Translations under genes and position numbers: made by a program
Assembly (NCBI RefSeq): GCF_030068445.1
Contig: NZ_JAQPOK010000069.1
Span: 1 to 47,525 of the forward strand
From: Roseofilum halophilum BLCC-M91
Lineage (GTDB): Bacteria; Cyanobacteriota; Cyanobacteriia; Cyanobacteriales; Desertifilaceae
Direction of reading: 5' to 3'
Length of the DNA: 47,525 nt
Notes under the pieces: model-generated
The model's input: only the letters and a program-made list of their open reading frames with translations
What the model was told of the DNA's origin: nothing
Databases searched by the model: none
Shown here: in pieces, positions 28,937 through 37,418 of the stretch
Numbering within the stretch: position 1 is the first letter of the stretch
Layout: each line of letters begins with the position of its first letter

Positions 28937-30511
28937 TTATTGAAGTTCTTTTAAGCGCTTCTTAATAAAACTCAATAATTCTTCAGGATTATATTCTTCT
29001 AATTGTACTATTTTAGCATCTTGGGGATGCTTTTGGAGTAAATCCAGGGCAATGCTCCAAAATTTTCGCGCTTGTATCTTATTCCCTTGTTGGGCATATA
29101 GAGAGCCTAAATCTAAATAGGCGGGGATGGATTCAGGTTCTAGATAAATGATGCGCTTTAGGTATAATTTGGCTTGTTCTAAGTCTCCTTTTTCTTCGGA
29201 GATTTGCGCCAACAAGTAATAGGGATCGATGGCAAAGGAACTCACAGACAAACACTCATTCGCATACTGGATCGCCAGTTCGAGTTGGCCGAGATTAGCA
29301 TAGGATTTGGCGATGGAGAGTAGAAGAATGAAGTCCTTGGGATTTTGCTTTAAGTATTGTAGAGATTTTTCTATGGTGTTGCTATATTTTTTTTGCTTAA
29401 ACAGAGTCTCAATTTCTTGCTGTTTTTGATTGATTTTCGGGGTTACACTATGGGCAATGGCAGCTTTTGAGGGCTGAATTTTTAGGGGGTAGGGGGTGAG
29501 GGAAGAATTAGAGGATAGGTGCTGACTCGATTGCTTCGGAGCAAAAGGTAAGGGAAATAGGGGATAAGGGGAATCCAGATTGCGGAACGAGGGGTGAGAC
29601 GGGGGTGGAGCATAAGGAGTTTGATCGATCAAAGAACATTTTTTTTGATAAATAATTGATGCGGGGAGAACTTTAACTTCAAGACAGTTTAAGTTATGAC
29701 CATACAGTTCTGTGTGGCTGGTTATTAAATATCCTTTGATTTTGAGGGCTTGACAAAATTTTTCTAGACAAATATCAATGGCTTTTTTGGTGAAGTAAAT
29801 AAAGACATTACGACAAATAATCAGGTCAAATGCTATTGGTCTTCCGGTGTCTTGTGGGATGGGATCTAGAATTAAGTTACTCGATTGAAACTGAACTATT
29901 TTTTGTACGTCGGACTTGATTTTCCAAAGTTTTTGATGGGGCTGAAAGTAGGACTCTCTTAATTTGGGATCGACGAGTCGAAACGACCAATCATTGTATA
30001 ATCCGGTGTTCGCTTTGGCGATCGCCAGGGCATTGATATCTGTTCCCAGAACCCGCAGATGCCAATTTCTCCAATCGGGAATGAGTTCCATTAACAAAAT
30101 TGCTAAAGAATATACCTCTTCACCCGTAGAACATCCAGCACTCCAAATCTGTAAACTGGGGCGATCGCCATGCAGAGCATTATCGCCTACCCTGGCATAA
30201 GCTTGATGACGTTGGATATTAATCAATTCTGGAAGTAACTGGTTACGCAGAATGTCAATTTGTCCTTGATCCCGAAAAAAATAGCTTTCTCCCGTGGTGA
30301 GCATGTCAATCAAGATCTTCCACTCTCGATCGCTGCGATCGCCTTGAGAGACTAAAAATTGATAATAGTCCTCTACAGAAGACATCCGTAAACACCGAGT
30401 CCGATGGATAATCTTCTGGCATAAACTGTCACGATCCTTAGAGCGAATCGCTAATCCGGTCTTGTGGTTGATCAACTGAATCAACTGCTCTAACAGGAAC
30501 ACATTAATCAT
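28937..30511 (-). CDS. CheR-type protein-glutamate methyltransferase with C-terminal TPRs
   Basis: The 524-residue protein has the CheR N-terminal helical part, a SAM domain with IWSAGCSTGEEVYSLAILL (about 117-135), LGTDIN, and FDLIICRNVFIYF. A low-complexity Pro/Ser linker (about 295-345) leads to tetratricopeptide repeats at about 365-490. CheR methylates receptor glutamates to adapt signalling; TPR-bearing CheRs occur in cyanobacterial and myxobacterial chemosensory systems. It is first in the operon with CheW and the MCP, which is its likely substrate. Confidence 0.92.
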   Translation of the reverse strand: MINVFLLEQLIQLINHKTGLAIRSKDRDSLCQKIIHRTRCLRMSSVEDYYQFLVSQGDRSDREWKILIDMLTTGESYFFRDQGQIDILRNQLLPELINIQRHQAYARVGDNALHGDRPSLQIWSAGCSTGEEVYSLAILLMELIPDWRNWHLRVLGTDINALAIAKANTGLYNDWSFRLVDPKLRESYFQPHQKLWKIKSDVQKIVQFQSSNLILDPIPQDTGRPIAFDLIICRNVFIYFTKKAIDICLEKFCQALKIKGYLITSHTELYGHNLNCLEVKVLPASIIYQKKCSLIDQTPYAPPPSHPSFRNLDSPYPLFPLPFAPKQSSQHLSSNSSLTPYPLKIQPSKAAIAHSVTPKINQKQQEIETLFKQKKYSNTIEKSLQYLKQNPKDFILLLSIAKSYANLGQLELAIQYANECLSVSSFAIDPYYLLAQISEEKGDLEQAKLYLKRIIYLEPESIPAYLDLGSLYAQQGNKIQARKFWSIALDLLQKHPQDAKIVQLEEYNPEELLSFIKKRLKELQ

Positions 30512-30853
30512 CAGATTCAGTTAACCCCCTTTTTCCTCCAATAGTGTCTGCGTCAAAATTGCTTTATCCTGCTTTTACCACCAGGGTCTGGGTCAATGAG
30601 ATTTATGGATCAACATCAAGCCCTATCTTTAGTGTCCCTGCTTGCATCGCACCCAAATCTTACAGAGTTTATATATCTTAATCGCTATCCTACCATTGAG
30701 CAACCCTCACCCAACTCTTCATGAAGTTTACTTGACAATCGTCAGATCTGGGAATTTCAGACACTATAGTACAAGTATCAGTACCCATTTCCTCTTCAAT
30801 CCCATAGACTAGAGTGCCTCTCTTACTTGTTGTTGTTTTGCAGTTTTTTTAAC
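30512..30853. other. Intergenic region between divergent cheR and diguanylate cyclase genes
   Basis: This 342-bp AT-rich stretch has no credible gene. TTGACA (30732-30737) and TATAGT (30765-30770) look like promoter hexamers for the plus strand but are 27 bp apart, too far to be one promoter. It presumably holds promoters for both genes. Confidence 0.5.
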
Positions 30854-33154
30854 ATGACTAATCATGAACTCAGAAAAAATTACTCGCCTTCCCATTCCTA
30901 CCGCCCTATTTCTGCTTCCATATCCCTTGGACAAAGACCCAGTACAATTGACTCTAATGTCCAACCACTAGACTGGATTGAGGGGATCTTTTGGTCTGCT
31001 CACCCAGTGACGCTGAGTTTGCAAACGATCAGTCCCCAGATTGAAGCGATCGCGGATTATCCCCTGGAAACTTTCTACAAAAATCCTCACTTTTGGTTGG
31101 ATGTGATTCATCCTGAAGATCGGGAAAGGGTGAAAGAGCAGTTGCTCGATTTAGTCCATCATCCGTCTCTTCTCAAACTTAGCTACCGTATTATAACGGA
31201 TCGAAACCAAGTTCAATGGGTACAAACTCAAGCTCGGTTACACCATCCCGATCTAGAGAATTCAGGTCACTTTGCTCCCTCTCAAGGTCTGCTGCAAGGC
31301 TTTACCACGACGATTGATCTCCCAGTCCATGCACCAGACTCCTTGGAGGACAGTTTATCGGGTGCTGAAGCGCTTTTCTCTGCTGTTTTGGCCCATTTAC
31401 CTCATGTGGGCGTTCTGATCTTGGATGGGGATGGGCAAGAAATTTTACGCATGGGTCAACTTTGGCAGGGTGGAGAGAGTGCTGAAGAATTTGACCCCTT
31501 GATTCAATTGTGCTTGAGGACAGAAACGGCAATACAAGACTTCAGGATTGACGATCGCACCTATCGAGGCTATTTTTCCCCTTTTTTGACCCCTGAATGG
31601 ATACCTCTGGAGGCGATCGTCATCGAAGAGATTACAGCGATCGAGCAACACAAGATTGCCCTTCAGGAGAGTCAACATAAATATCAAGCCCTGTTTGACC
31701 TGCTCCCGATTGGTTTAGTAATCACCAATCGTCAGGGAAATTTTGTCGAAGTGAATACTGCTGCTGAGAAAATTTTAGGAGTGAGTAAAGACCAACTGAT
31801 GGAATGGTCTTGTGATACCTTTGAGCAAGTTGCTTTTTTTCCGGAAGCTGATCTTAACTGGCGGAGAAATCAATATTGTGAAGCGGGAATATTAGGAAAA
31901 AAGGGGGAAATGACTTGGCTAGAGTTGCACGTTTCAACCTTGCCCGTCAAGGAATATGGTTATGTTTTAAGTTATAGTAATATTACCAACCAAAAACTCG
32001 CTGATTTAGCCTTAACTAAACAAGCCGAACGGGAAAGATTAATGCGAATTATGACTCAAAAAATTCGCCAAAGCCTTAATCTAGAAGAGATTTTAGAAAC
32101 CACCGTGGCACAAGTTCGGTTGATTTTAAACACCGATCGAGTCATGGTTTATCGCTTTAATCCCGATAGCAGTGGTCTCGTGATAGCCGAGTCTTGTCGT
32201 TTGGGGGTTACCTCTATGCTAGGCTGGAACATGGGAAATTTACGGGTTTCTGAGCCGGAATGGTTTAAATCCTATTGTCAAGGTAAGATGCAAATGGTTG
32301 ACGATATCTCTCAAGCGGGATCGGGAATTTCTTACTATCAATTACTCCAAGAATTTCAAGTTAAAGCCAATGTCAGTGTTCCGATTATTTTAACGGCTTT
32401 GCCTACTCATAACGATCGGTCTTGTCCCTTTTGTTATCTAGAGGATGAGGAACACAAGTCCCATTATCTTTGGGGACTTTTAATTGTCCATGAATGTGAT
32501 TCATCCATGGGGTCTCAAAAACACTGGCAACAGTTGGATATTGATTTGCTTAAACAATTGGCGGCACAACTAGCGATCGCCATCGATCAGTCGGTTCTCT
32601 ATCAGCAACTGGAAAAAGCCAATCAGGAACTCTATGGTTTAGCCATCAGTGACGGTTTAACCCAACTGGCCAATCGTCGCTATTTCGATCAATTGCTCTG
32701 CCAAGAATGGCAACGGTTGACCCGAGAACAGCAGCCCCTATCGTTGATTTTATGTGATATTGATTTCTTTAAAAACTATAATGATACTTATGGCCATCAA
32801 GCGGGAGATGATTGCCTCAAACAGGTCGCTCTAGCTATTCAGAAGGGGGTTCAGCGTCCTGCGGATAGGGTTGCTCGCTATGGGGGGGAGGAGTTTGCGA
32901 TCGTGCTGCCGAATACTCCAGCATCGGGAGCCATGGCGATCGCCCAAAGAATTCAAGATCGCGTGCAAGCTCTGGAAATTAGTCATCAAAATTCAACAGC
33001 TAGTTCTGTGGTGACGTTGAGTTTAGGCATAGCAACGGTGGTTCCTGTTCCAGAAATCAATCCGGAATGGTTACTCAAAGCAGCCGATCGGGCCCTCTAT
33101 CAGGCAAAAGCTCAAGGGCGAAATCAGTGGGTTCATGCTAGGGATAATGGGTAA
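30854..33154 (+). CDS. PAS-PAS-GAF diguanylate cyclase (GGDEF)
   Basis: From ATG 30854 the protein is 766 residues. Two PAS-like domains (about 40-150 and 265-385) precede a phytochrome-like GAF domain (about 400-580) and a GGDEF domain with GGEEF at 677-681. An RxxD inhibitory site (RPAD) stands 5 residues before the signature. It should therefore be an active c-di-GMP synthase with product inhibition. The GAF lacks the Cys-His bilin motif. The final codons and stop lie in a GGGTAAT heptamer tract. It is divergent from the chemosensory operon. Confidence 0.92.
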   Translation: MTNHELRKNYSPSHSYRPISASISLGQRPSTIDSNVQPLDWIEGIFWSAHPVTLSLQTISPQIEAIADYPLETFYKNPHFWLDVIHPEDRERVKEQLLDLVHHPSLLKLSYRIITDRNQVQWVQTQARLHHPDLENSGHFAPSQGLLQGFTTTIDLPVHAPDSLEDSLSGAEALFSAVLAHLPHVGVLILDGDGQEILRMGQLWQGGESAEEFDPLIQLCLRTETAIQDFRIDDRTYRGYFSPFLTPEWIPLEAIVIEEITAIEQHKIALQESQHKYQALFDLLPIGLVITNRQGNFVEVNTAAEKILGVSKDQLMEWSCDTFEQVAFFPEADLNWRRNQYCEAGILGKKGEMTWLELHVSTLPVKEYGYVLSYSNITNQKLADLALTKQAERERLMRIMTQKIRQSLNLEEILETTVAQVRLILNTDRVMVYRFNPDSSGLVIAESCRLGVTSMLGWNMGNLRVSEPEWFKSYCQGKMQMVDDISQAGSGISYYQLLQEFQVKANVSVPIILTALPTHNDRSCPFCYLEDEEHKSHYLWGLLIVHECDSSMGSQKHWQQLDIDLLKQLAAQLAIAIDQSVLYQQLEKANQELYGLAISDGLTQLANRRYFDQLLCQEWQRLTREQQPLSLILCDIDFFKNYNDTYGHQAGDDCLKQVALAIQKGVQRPADRVARYGGEEFAIVLPNTPASGAMAIAQRIQDRVQALEISHQNSTASSVVTLSLGIATVVPVPEINPEWLLKAADRALYQAKAQGRNQWVHARDNG

Positions 33155-33202
33155 TGGGTAATACAGGCTTGTTAATGGCGACTGTTAAGCGAGAAAAACC
33201 TA

Positions 33203-33297
33203 GGGAGCAAGACGCTCCCACTCCAGTAATATCAAGGAATTGGAGGAGTGCGGGCATCTTGCCCGCTTCTCTTTTGCCATTAACCGGACTTGATATG
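33203..33297. repeat. Three-hairpin dispersed repeat, copy A (95 bp)
   Basis: Successive stems are GGGAGC/GCTCCC, CTCCA/TGGAG and GCGGGCA/TGCCCGC, and ATATCAAG pairs at long range with CTTGATAT. A copy about 80 percent identical by eye is at 39213-39307 and a partial one at 23842. Confidence 0.85.
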
Positions 33298-33359
33298 ACC
33301 CATTACCCAATGGTAACAAGTTGCAGAAAGCGCTGTAACCTTTGCTCTGGCAGATTGGC

Positions 33360-33968
33360 TTATACCAGACGGGAGTAGTATTCCACCACCAGTAGCTCAT
33401 TGACTTGTAGGGCAACCCATTCCCGTTGAATCACACCATTGATTTTGGCACTCATTTTGGCTTTGTCAAATTCCAAATGGCTGGGAATGTTGGCTAAACC
33501 CGGATATTGCAGATTGGCTTCTACCAGTTTACGGGAGCGATCGCGGTCTCTAACTGCAATTTCTTCGCCCGGTTTACACTGATAACTGGCGATGCTCACC
33601 GGACGACCATTAACCGTTACATGGCCATGGTTGACTAACTGGCGAGCGGCGGGGATTGTGGGAGCCATACCCAAACGAAATACGGTATTATCCAACCGCA
33701 TTTCCAGCAGTTGTAGCAGCACCTGTCCCGTAGAACCGGTGATCCGGCGGGCTTTTTTCACATAGCGTAAAAGCTGCTTTTCGCCCAGACCGTAGTTATA
33801 GCGCAGCTTTTGTTTCTCCTCTAGACGGATGGCATACTCTGACTTCTTCTTCCGAGCCTGACCATGTTGACCAGGGGGGTATGACCGTCGAGGAGTTTTA
33901 CGAGTCAAACCAGGTAAGTCCCCCAAGCGCCGGGTTACCCGTAAGCGCGGGCCTCGGTATCGTGACAT
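33360..33968 (-). CDS. rpsD: 30S ribosomal protein S4
   Basis: The 202-residue protein begins [20 protein letters not shown] and holds the S4 RNA-binding domain (about 92-155, [10 protein letters not shown]). It binds 16S rRNA and starts assembly of the 30S body. It lacks the N-terminal zinc cysteines of some S4 forms, as usual for cyanobacteria and plastids. A GAGG Shine-Dalgarno (minus strand, 33976-33979) and a good sigma-70 promoter precede it. It stands alone, not in an alpha operon. Confidence 0.97.
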   Translation of the reverse strand: MSRYRGPRLRVTRRLGDLPGLTRKTPRRSYPPGQHGQARKKKSEYAIRLEEKQKLRYNYGLGEKQLLRYVKKARRITGSTGQVLLQLLEMRLDNTVFRLGMAPTIPAARQLVNHGHVTVNGRPVSIASYQCKPGEEIAVRDRDRSRKLVEANLQYPGLANIPSHLEFDKAKMSAKINGVIQREWVALQVNELLVVEYYSRLV

Positions 33969-34006
33969 CGAATTTCCTCTATTTTCTATTTTGACACAGA
34001 CTTTTT

Positions 34007-34035
34007 ATTATACTCCTCTCACTTTTCCCAGTCAA
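34007..34035 (-). promoter_or_regulatory. Sigma-70 type promoter of rpsD
   Basis: On the minus strand TTGACT (34030-34035) and TATAAT (34007-34012) are separated by exactly 17 bp, with TATAAT about 40 bp before the rpsD ATG. This is the best promoter match in the window. Confidence 0.75.
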
Positions 34036-34104
34036 CATTCATGGGGTGGGGGCGGGTTTACAGAATTAATTTGTCGGTATCATCAATTTGGGGATAACCC
34101 GCCC

Positions 34105-35778
34105 CTACTCATTACTCATGACTTCAAAAACTGGAAGGGGTAATTCTTGTCCATAGGTTTGCTCTAATTGTTCAACCTCTAAAGAGCGAATTAAATTGAG
34201 TTGTAGGGTTTCTCCATTCAGGGTTTGGGCATAACTCGCACTGAGGTACGGAAGATAGGAATCATCTTGATGTAAATGGACTTTCAAGAAAGCTAAACTT
34301 AAACTCTTCATGGCATTAATGCCGAGAGTATTATCTCTCGGCTTTTCTTGGGCCGATTCTGGAGTAAACGGATTATTATTTTCCGTCGGAGCGCTGACCG
34401 AAAAATGGCTTCCAGGAACCATTAAAGCTAGATATTTTTCTGGATGTTGCAACCACAAAAAGGGATAAATTTGTTCAGTGACCACGGGGGTAACGATATC
34501 GTGACTACTGGCCATGAGCAGAGTGGGGATATCAATGTTGCCAATTTGTTCTGGGCCAAAAATGACACTACTGAGGGGATAAACGGCGATCGCCGCTTGA
34601 ACGCGAGGATCGTGTAGCTGGTATTCATCCACATCTATGCTATTGGCACGACATTGCAGGAGTACAGACACATTTAACATCGGATTTTCCAGGGTACATT
34701 TTTCGCGCAGGCGTTCTCGATTTAACTCAGCGCCAGCCAAGGATAAAGCCGTAGTTGCGCCCAAGGAATGCCCTAGAATTCCCACATTTTGCACATTGAT
34801 TCCCTGGGCCCAAGTTACCCCTTCTGCTTGTAAGGTTTCCAATTCATCTAACATTTTTTTGATATCATAGGGACGATCCACAAATTCATCGGGATAAATT
34901 TCTGTATTTAACCAACCTTCTAACAGGGCTTGGCGATAAACTAAATTAGACCCAATATGTTCGGGAATCGCCACAGCAAACCCATAGGAAGCCAGATAGG
35001 TCGCCGAGTCAACAAAATTACTCCGCGTCGATCCAAATCCATGGGAAATGACAATTAAGGGAGCCGGTTTTTCTTGATTTTCCGGTAAATAGAGGTCGAT
35101 ATCCGACTCTAAAAATTCCCGTGTTTTAACAATTAAAGTCTGTTTGCGAACCCTGAAGGGGCCAGGTTGCAGGATATCAGGCAGAGTATCAGGAATCGGA
35201 TTGGCGATCGCCTCAGCATTGGCTTGCTCAGTAATCGTTTTTACCACCGAATTCCGATACTGAAAAAACGTAGCTAAAAGATTCTGCAATTCAAAAATCA
35301 CCCTCGTATTAATCCGAATCCCTTGACTGGGAAAATAGCGCATAATATTCACTAACGTTAATCCCTCTGGATCGTCGGCCGCTAAAATCAAGGCAGATCT
35401 CAGGGCATAAAACCCATTTTGCCGCTTCTGAGTTTGCACCAAATATCCTAACCGCTTCAAAACCTCTTCTCCCATAGCGGTATAGGTCATCTGAGAAACA
35501 GCCACCGCACTTAAATTAAATTGCTGTTGTAGTAACTGTTGCAACTCATTGAGATCTTCCGGTTTCATAAATTTTGCATAAAACTGAAAATCTGAAGTAA
35601 TTTCCCCCGTTTTCGCAAACCTATCTAGGGAATCAACCGACATAGCAAACTCTAACGGCCCATAGGTAAAATATATCTTTTCTGCACTGTGAGCGGGTCT
35701 GGCTAAACCCGTCAAGAAACTTAACCCGAATAAAAATAATCCATAAAAAATTCTCAGTAAGATAGACTGAATTTTCAT
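34105..35778 (-). CDS. Alpha/beta hydrolase with DUF1400 domain (PAF-acetylhydrolase-like)
   Basis: The 557-residue protein has a signal peptide (about 1-31, ending AHSA), an N-terminal DUF1400-like helical domain (about 33-185), and an alpha/beta hydrolase domain with VISHGFGSTRSNF (oxyanion region), the nucleophile elbow GHSLG (336-340, Ser338), an Asp candidate in SSHDIVTP and a His in PGSHFS. It is probably an exported lipase or esterase. The combination is typical of cyanobacteria, but the substrate is unknown. The next gene upstream is the histidine kinase, 53 bp away in the same direction. Confidence 0.88.
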   Translation of the reverse strand: MKIQSILLRIFYGLFLFGLSFLTGLARPAHSAEKIYFTYGPLEFAMSVDSLDRFAKTGEITSDFQFYAKFMKPEDLNELQQLLQQQFNLSAVAVSQMTYTAMGEEVLKRLGYLVQTQKRQNGFYALRSALILAADDPEGLTLVNIMRYFPSQGIRINTRVIFELQNLLATFFQYRNSVVKTITEQANAEAIANPIPDTLPDILQPGPFRVRKQTLIVKTREFLESDIDLYLPENQEKPAPLIVISHGFGSTRSNFVDSATYLASYGFAVAIPEHIGSNLVYRQALLEGWLNTEIYPDEFVDRPYDIKKMLDELETLQAEGVTWAQGINVQNVGILGHSLGATTALSLAGAELNRERLREKCTLENPMLNVSVLLQCRANSIDVDEYQLHDPRVQAAIAVYPLSSVIFGPEQIGNIDIPTLLMASSHDIVTPVVTEQIYPFLWLQHPEKYLALMVPGSHFSVSAPTENNNPFTPESAQEKPRDNTLGINAMKSLSLAFLKVHLHQDDSYLPYLSASYAQTLNGETLQLNLIRSLEVEQLEQTYGQELPLPVFEVMSNE

Positions 35779-35831
35779 AGCTCACTCCTCAATGCGATTC
35801 GATCATACAGTATTTTCTAGTATTTTCAGCC

Positions 35832-37175
35832 CTAATTCATCGGAATATCCGCCTCAACCTGACACCCTTTCCCCACCTCACTCTTGATCTCAAAGTGTCC
35901 TCCGATCGCCTGAATCCGGTCTTGCATCCCTTGCAGGCCAAACCCCGTAGAATTGAGATCCCGCTCAAACCCTCGCCCATTATCATGCAACCGCAAACAC
36001 ACCATTCCACTCACCTCCATCACATACACTCCTACCCACGTCGCCTGACTATGACGAGTCACATTTGTCAGGGCCTCCTGCACCACCCGATACAGCGCTG
36101 TCGAGCATTTTTTGGACACAGCCGACCTCACCTTAAACTTCGACTCCATGCGAATTCCCGTCGTCTGTTTTACCTCTTGCAATAACTCCCGTAACGCCGC
36201 CTCCAACGTCTTCCCCTTCAATGGATCTGCCCGTAGAGCAGACACGGAATGGCGCACATCCTTAAGCGCCTCCTTCCCCAACCGTTGCGCCTCCTTCACA
36301 TACCCCTGAGCCTTGGGTGGCTCTTGGGCTAAAAACACCGCCGCATTCTCCAACTGAATACTCTGAGCCGTTAAATAATGGCCCACAGAATCATGAATCT
36401 CACGGGCAATACGATTACGCTCTTGTAATGCCGCTTGATTTTCCACCAAGAGGGCATATTGGCGCAGTTGCCGATGGGCGTGGGTTAAATCTTCTCGACT
36501 TTGCTTTTCACTCAACAGTGCCCCCACCAATAGCAGTACAAATACTAAAACCAGGGCAAATAAGAGAGCCGAATTGAGTGTTAAATGGAAAATAAAACTT
36601 TGCGATCGCCCAGATAAAAAAAACATCATATCAGGCGGTCGATCCATCTCCTGGGACAAATAACGAAAAAATCCCACCCGTTTCAGAATCGTTCCCACCA
36701 ACATGCCCAGAAAGGAAACATAAGCCACCAGCGCCACCATCACCCGTCCGCGCCAGGGAAACATTAAACAGCCTCGAATCACCACCACCAGCAATAGAGC
36801 GGAAAAAAAGTTGGCTCCTCGTCCCCCAAACACCACTGCCAACCCACTCAAACCAAACCCCAAAGCCGTATACAGAATCTGATAAATCAAGGGGTGATGG
36901 GCTTGGGGTAAGCGCAAACCCATCACCCCCAAACTGGCAATACTGGCCAAAATTCCAGGAATAAACCGGCTGGGATGTCGGGGAGGTGGCGGCATTCGGG
37001 GAGGGGGTGGCGGCATTCCCAAATCATGGGGAGGCTGAGGAGGGGGAACATGAGGAACATGGGGAGGAGGCGTAAACGTGGCTAACACCGCAATTCCCAG
37101 TAAAATCCATTCTAAGTAAAGTAAAAGATAAAATGGATGATTAAAATAAGATTTCCATCTAAAAAAACGGGCCAT
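35832..37175 (-). CDS. Membrane sensor histidine kinase, NarL/DesK type (HisKA_3)
   Basis: The 447-residue protein has a membrane segment at about 15-34, a Pro/His-rich stretch (36-69), four or more further membrane segments (about 72-220), a HisKA_3 dimerisation box with RNRIAREIHDSVGHYL (His261 is the phospho-acceptor) and an HATPase domain with HDNGRGF and GFGLQGMQDRI. It would phosphorylate a LuxR/NarL-type response regulator, but none is encoded in the window, so it is an orphan kinase here. A perfect 12-bp palindrome lies 24 bp upstream. Confidence 0.92.
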   Translation of the reverse strand: MARFFRWKSYFNHPFYLLLYLEWILLGIAVLATFTPPPHVPHVPPPQPPHDLGMPPPPPRMPPPPRHPSRFIPGILASIASLGVMGLRLPQAHHPLIYQILYTALGFGLSGLAVVFGGRGANFFSALLLVVVIRGCLMFPWRGRVMVALVAYVSFLGMLVGTILKRVGFFRYLSQEMDRPPDMMFFLSGRSQSFIFHLTLNSALLFALVLVFVLLLVGALLSEKQSREDLTHAHRQLRQYALLVENQAALQERNRIAREIHDSVGHYLTAQSIQLENAAVFLAQEPPKAQGYVKEAQRLGKEALKDVRHSVSALRADPLKGKTLEAALRELLQEVKQTTGIRMESKFKVRSAVSKKCSTALYRVVQEALTNVTRHSQATWVGVYVMEVSGMVCLRLHDNGRGFERDLNSTGFGLQGMQDRIQAIGGHFEIKSEVGKGCQVEADIPMN

Positions 37176-37198
37176 GGCTTCCCCCGATCCTCATCTTG

Positions 37199-37210
37199 CA
37201 CAAATTTGTG
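37199..37210. promoter_or_regulatory. Perfect palindrome CACAAATTTGTG upstream of the kinase gene
   Basis: This 12-bp dyad lies in the 243-bp gap between the kinase gene and the divergent gene at 37419. Its position fits an operator, but the factor is unknown and short AT-rich dyads arise by chance. Confidence 0.3.
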
Positions 37211-37405
37211 AACCTGTTTTGATCTTACGGGAATGTTTTCACAGAATCGAGGATCTGAGGTCTGCACTTATGTGAACGTCAAATAGTTCTTTCGGACTAA
37301 ATTAGATTGGTACTAGAGTGCCAGCCAATTTAGGTGATTCGATCCAAGTGGATCGCCGATCGCAATTTATAGGATTGACTTATCCGATAAAAGTTTGGAC
37401 AATCC

Positions 37406-37410
37406 GGAGG
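37406..37410 (+). promoter_or_regulatory. Shine-Dalgarno that decides the start at 37419
   Basis: GGAGG lies 8 bp before a GTG at 37419. An upstream TTG at 37395 in the same frame has no such site. Confidence 0.7.
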
Positions 37411-37418
37411 ATTCGATC

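Noticed and set aside
30732-30770. TTGACA and TATAGT as a promoter of the diguanylate cyclase gene
   Set aside because: The 27-bp spacing is outside the 16-18 bp range.
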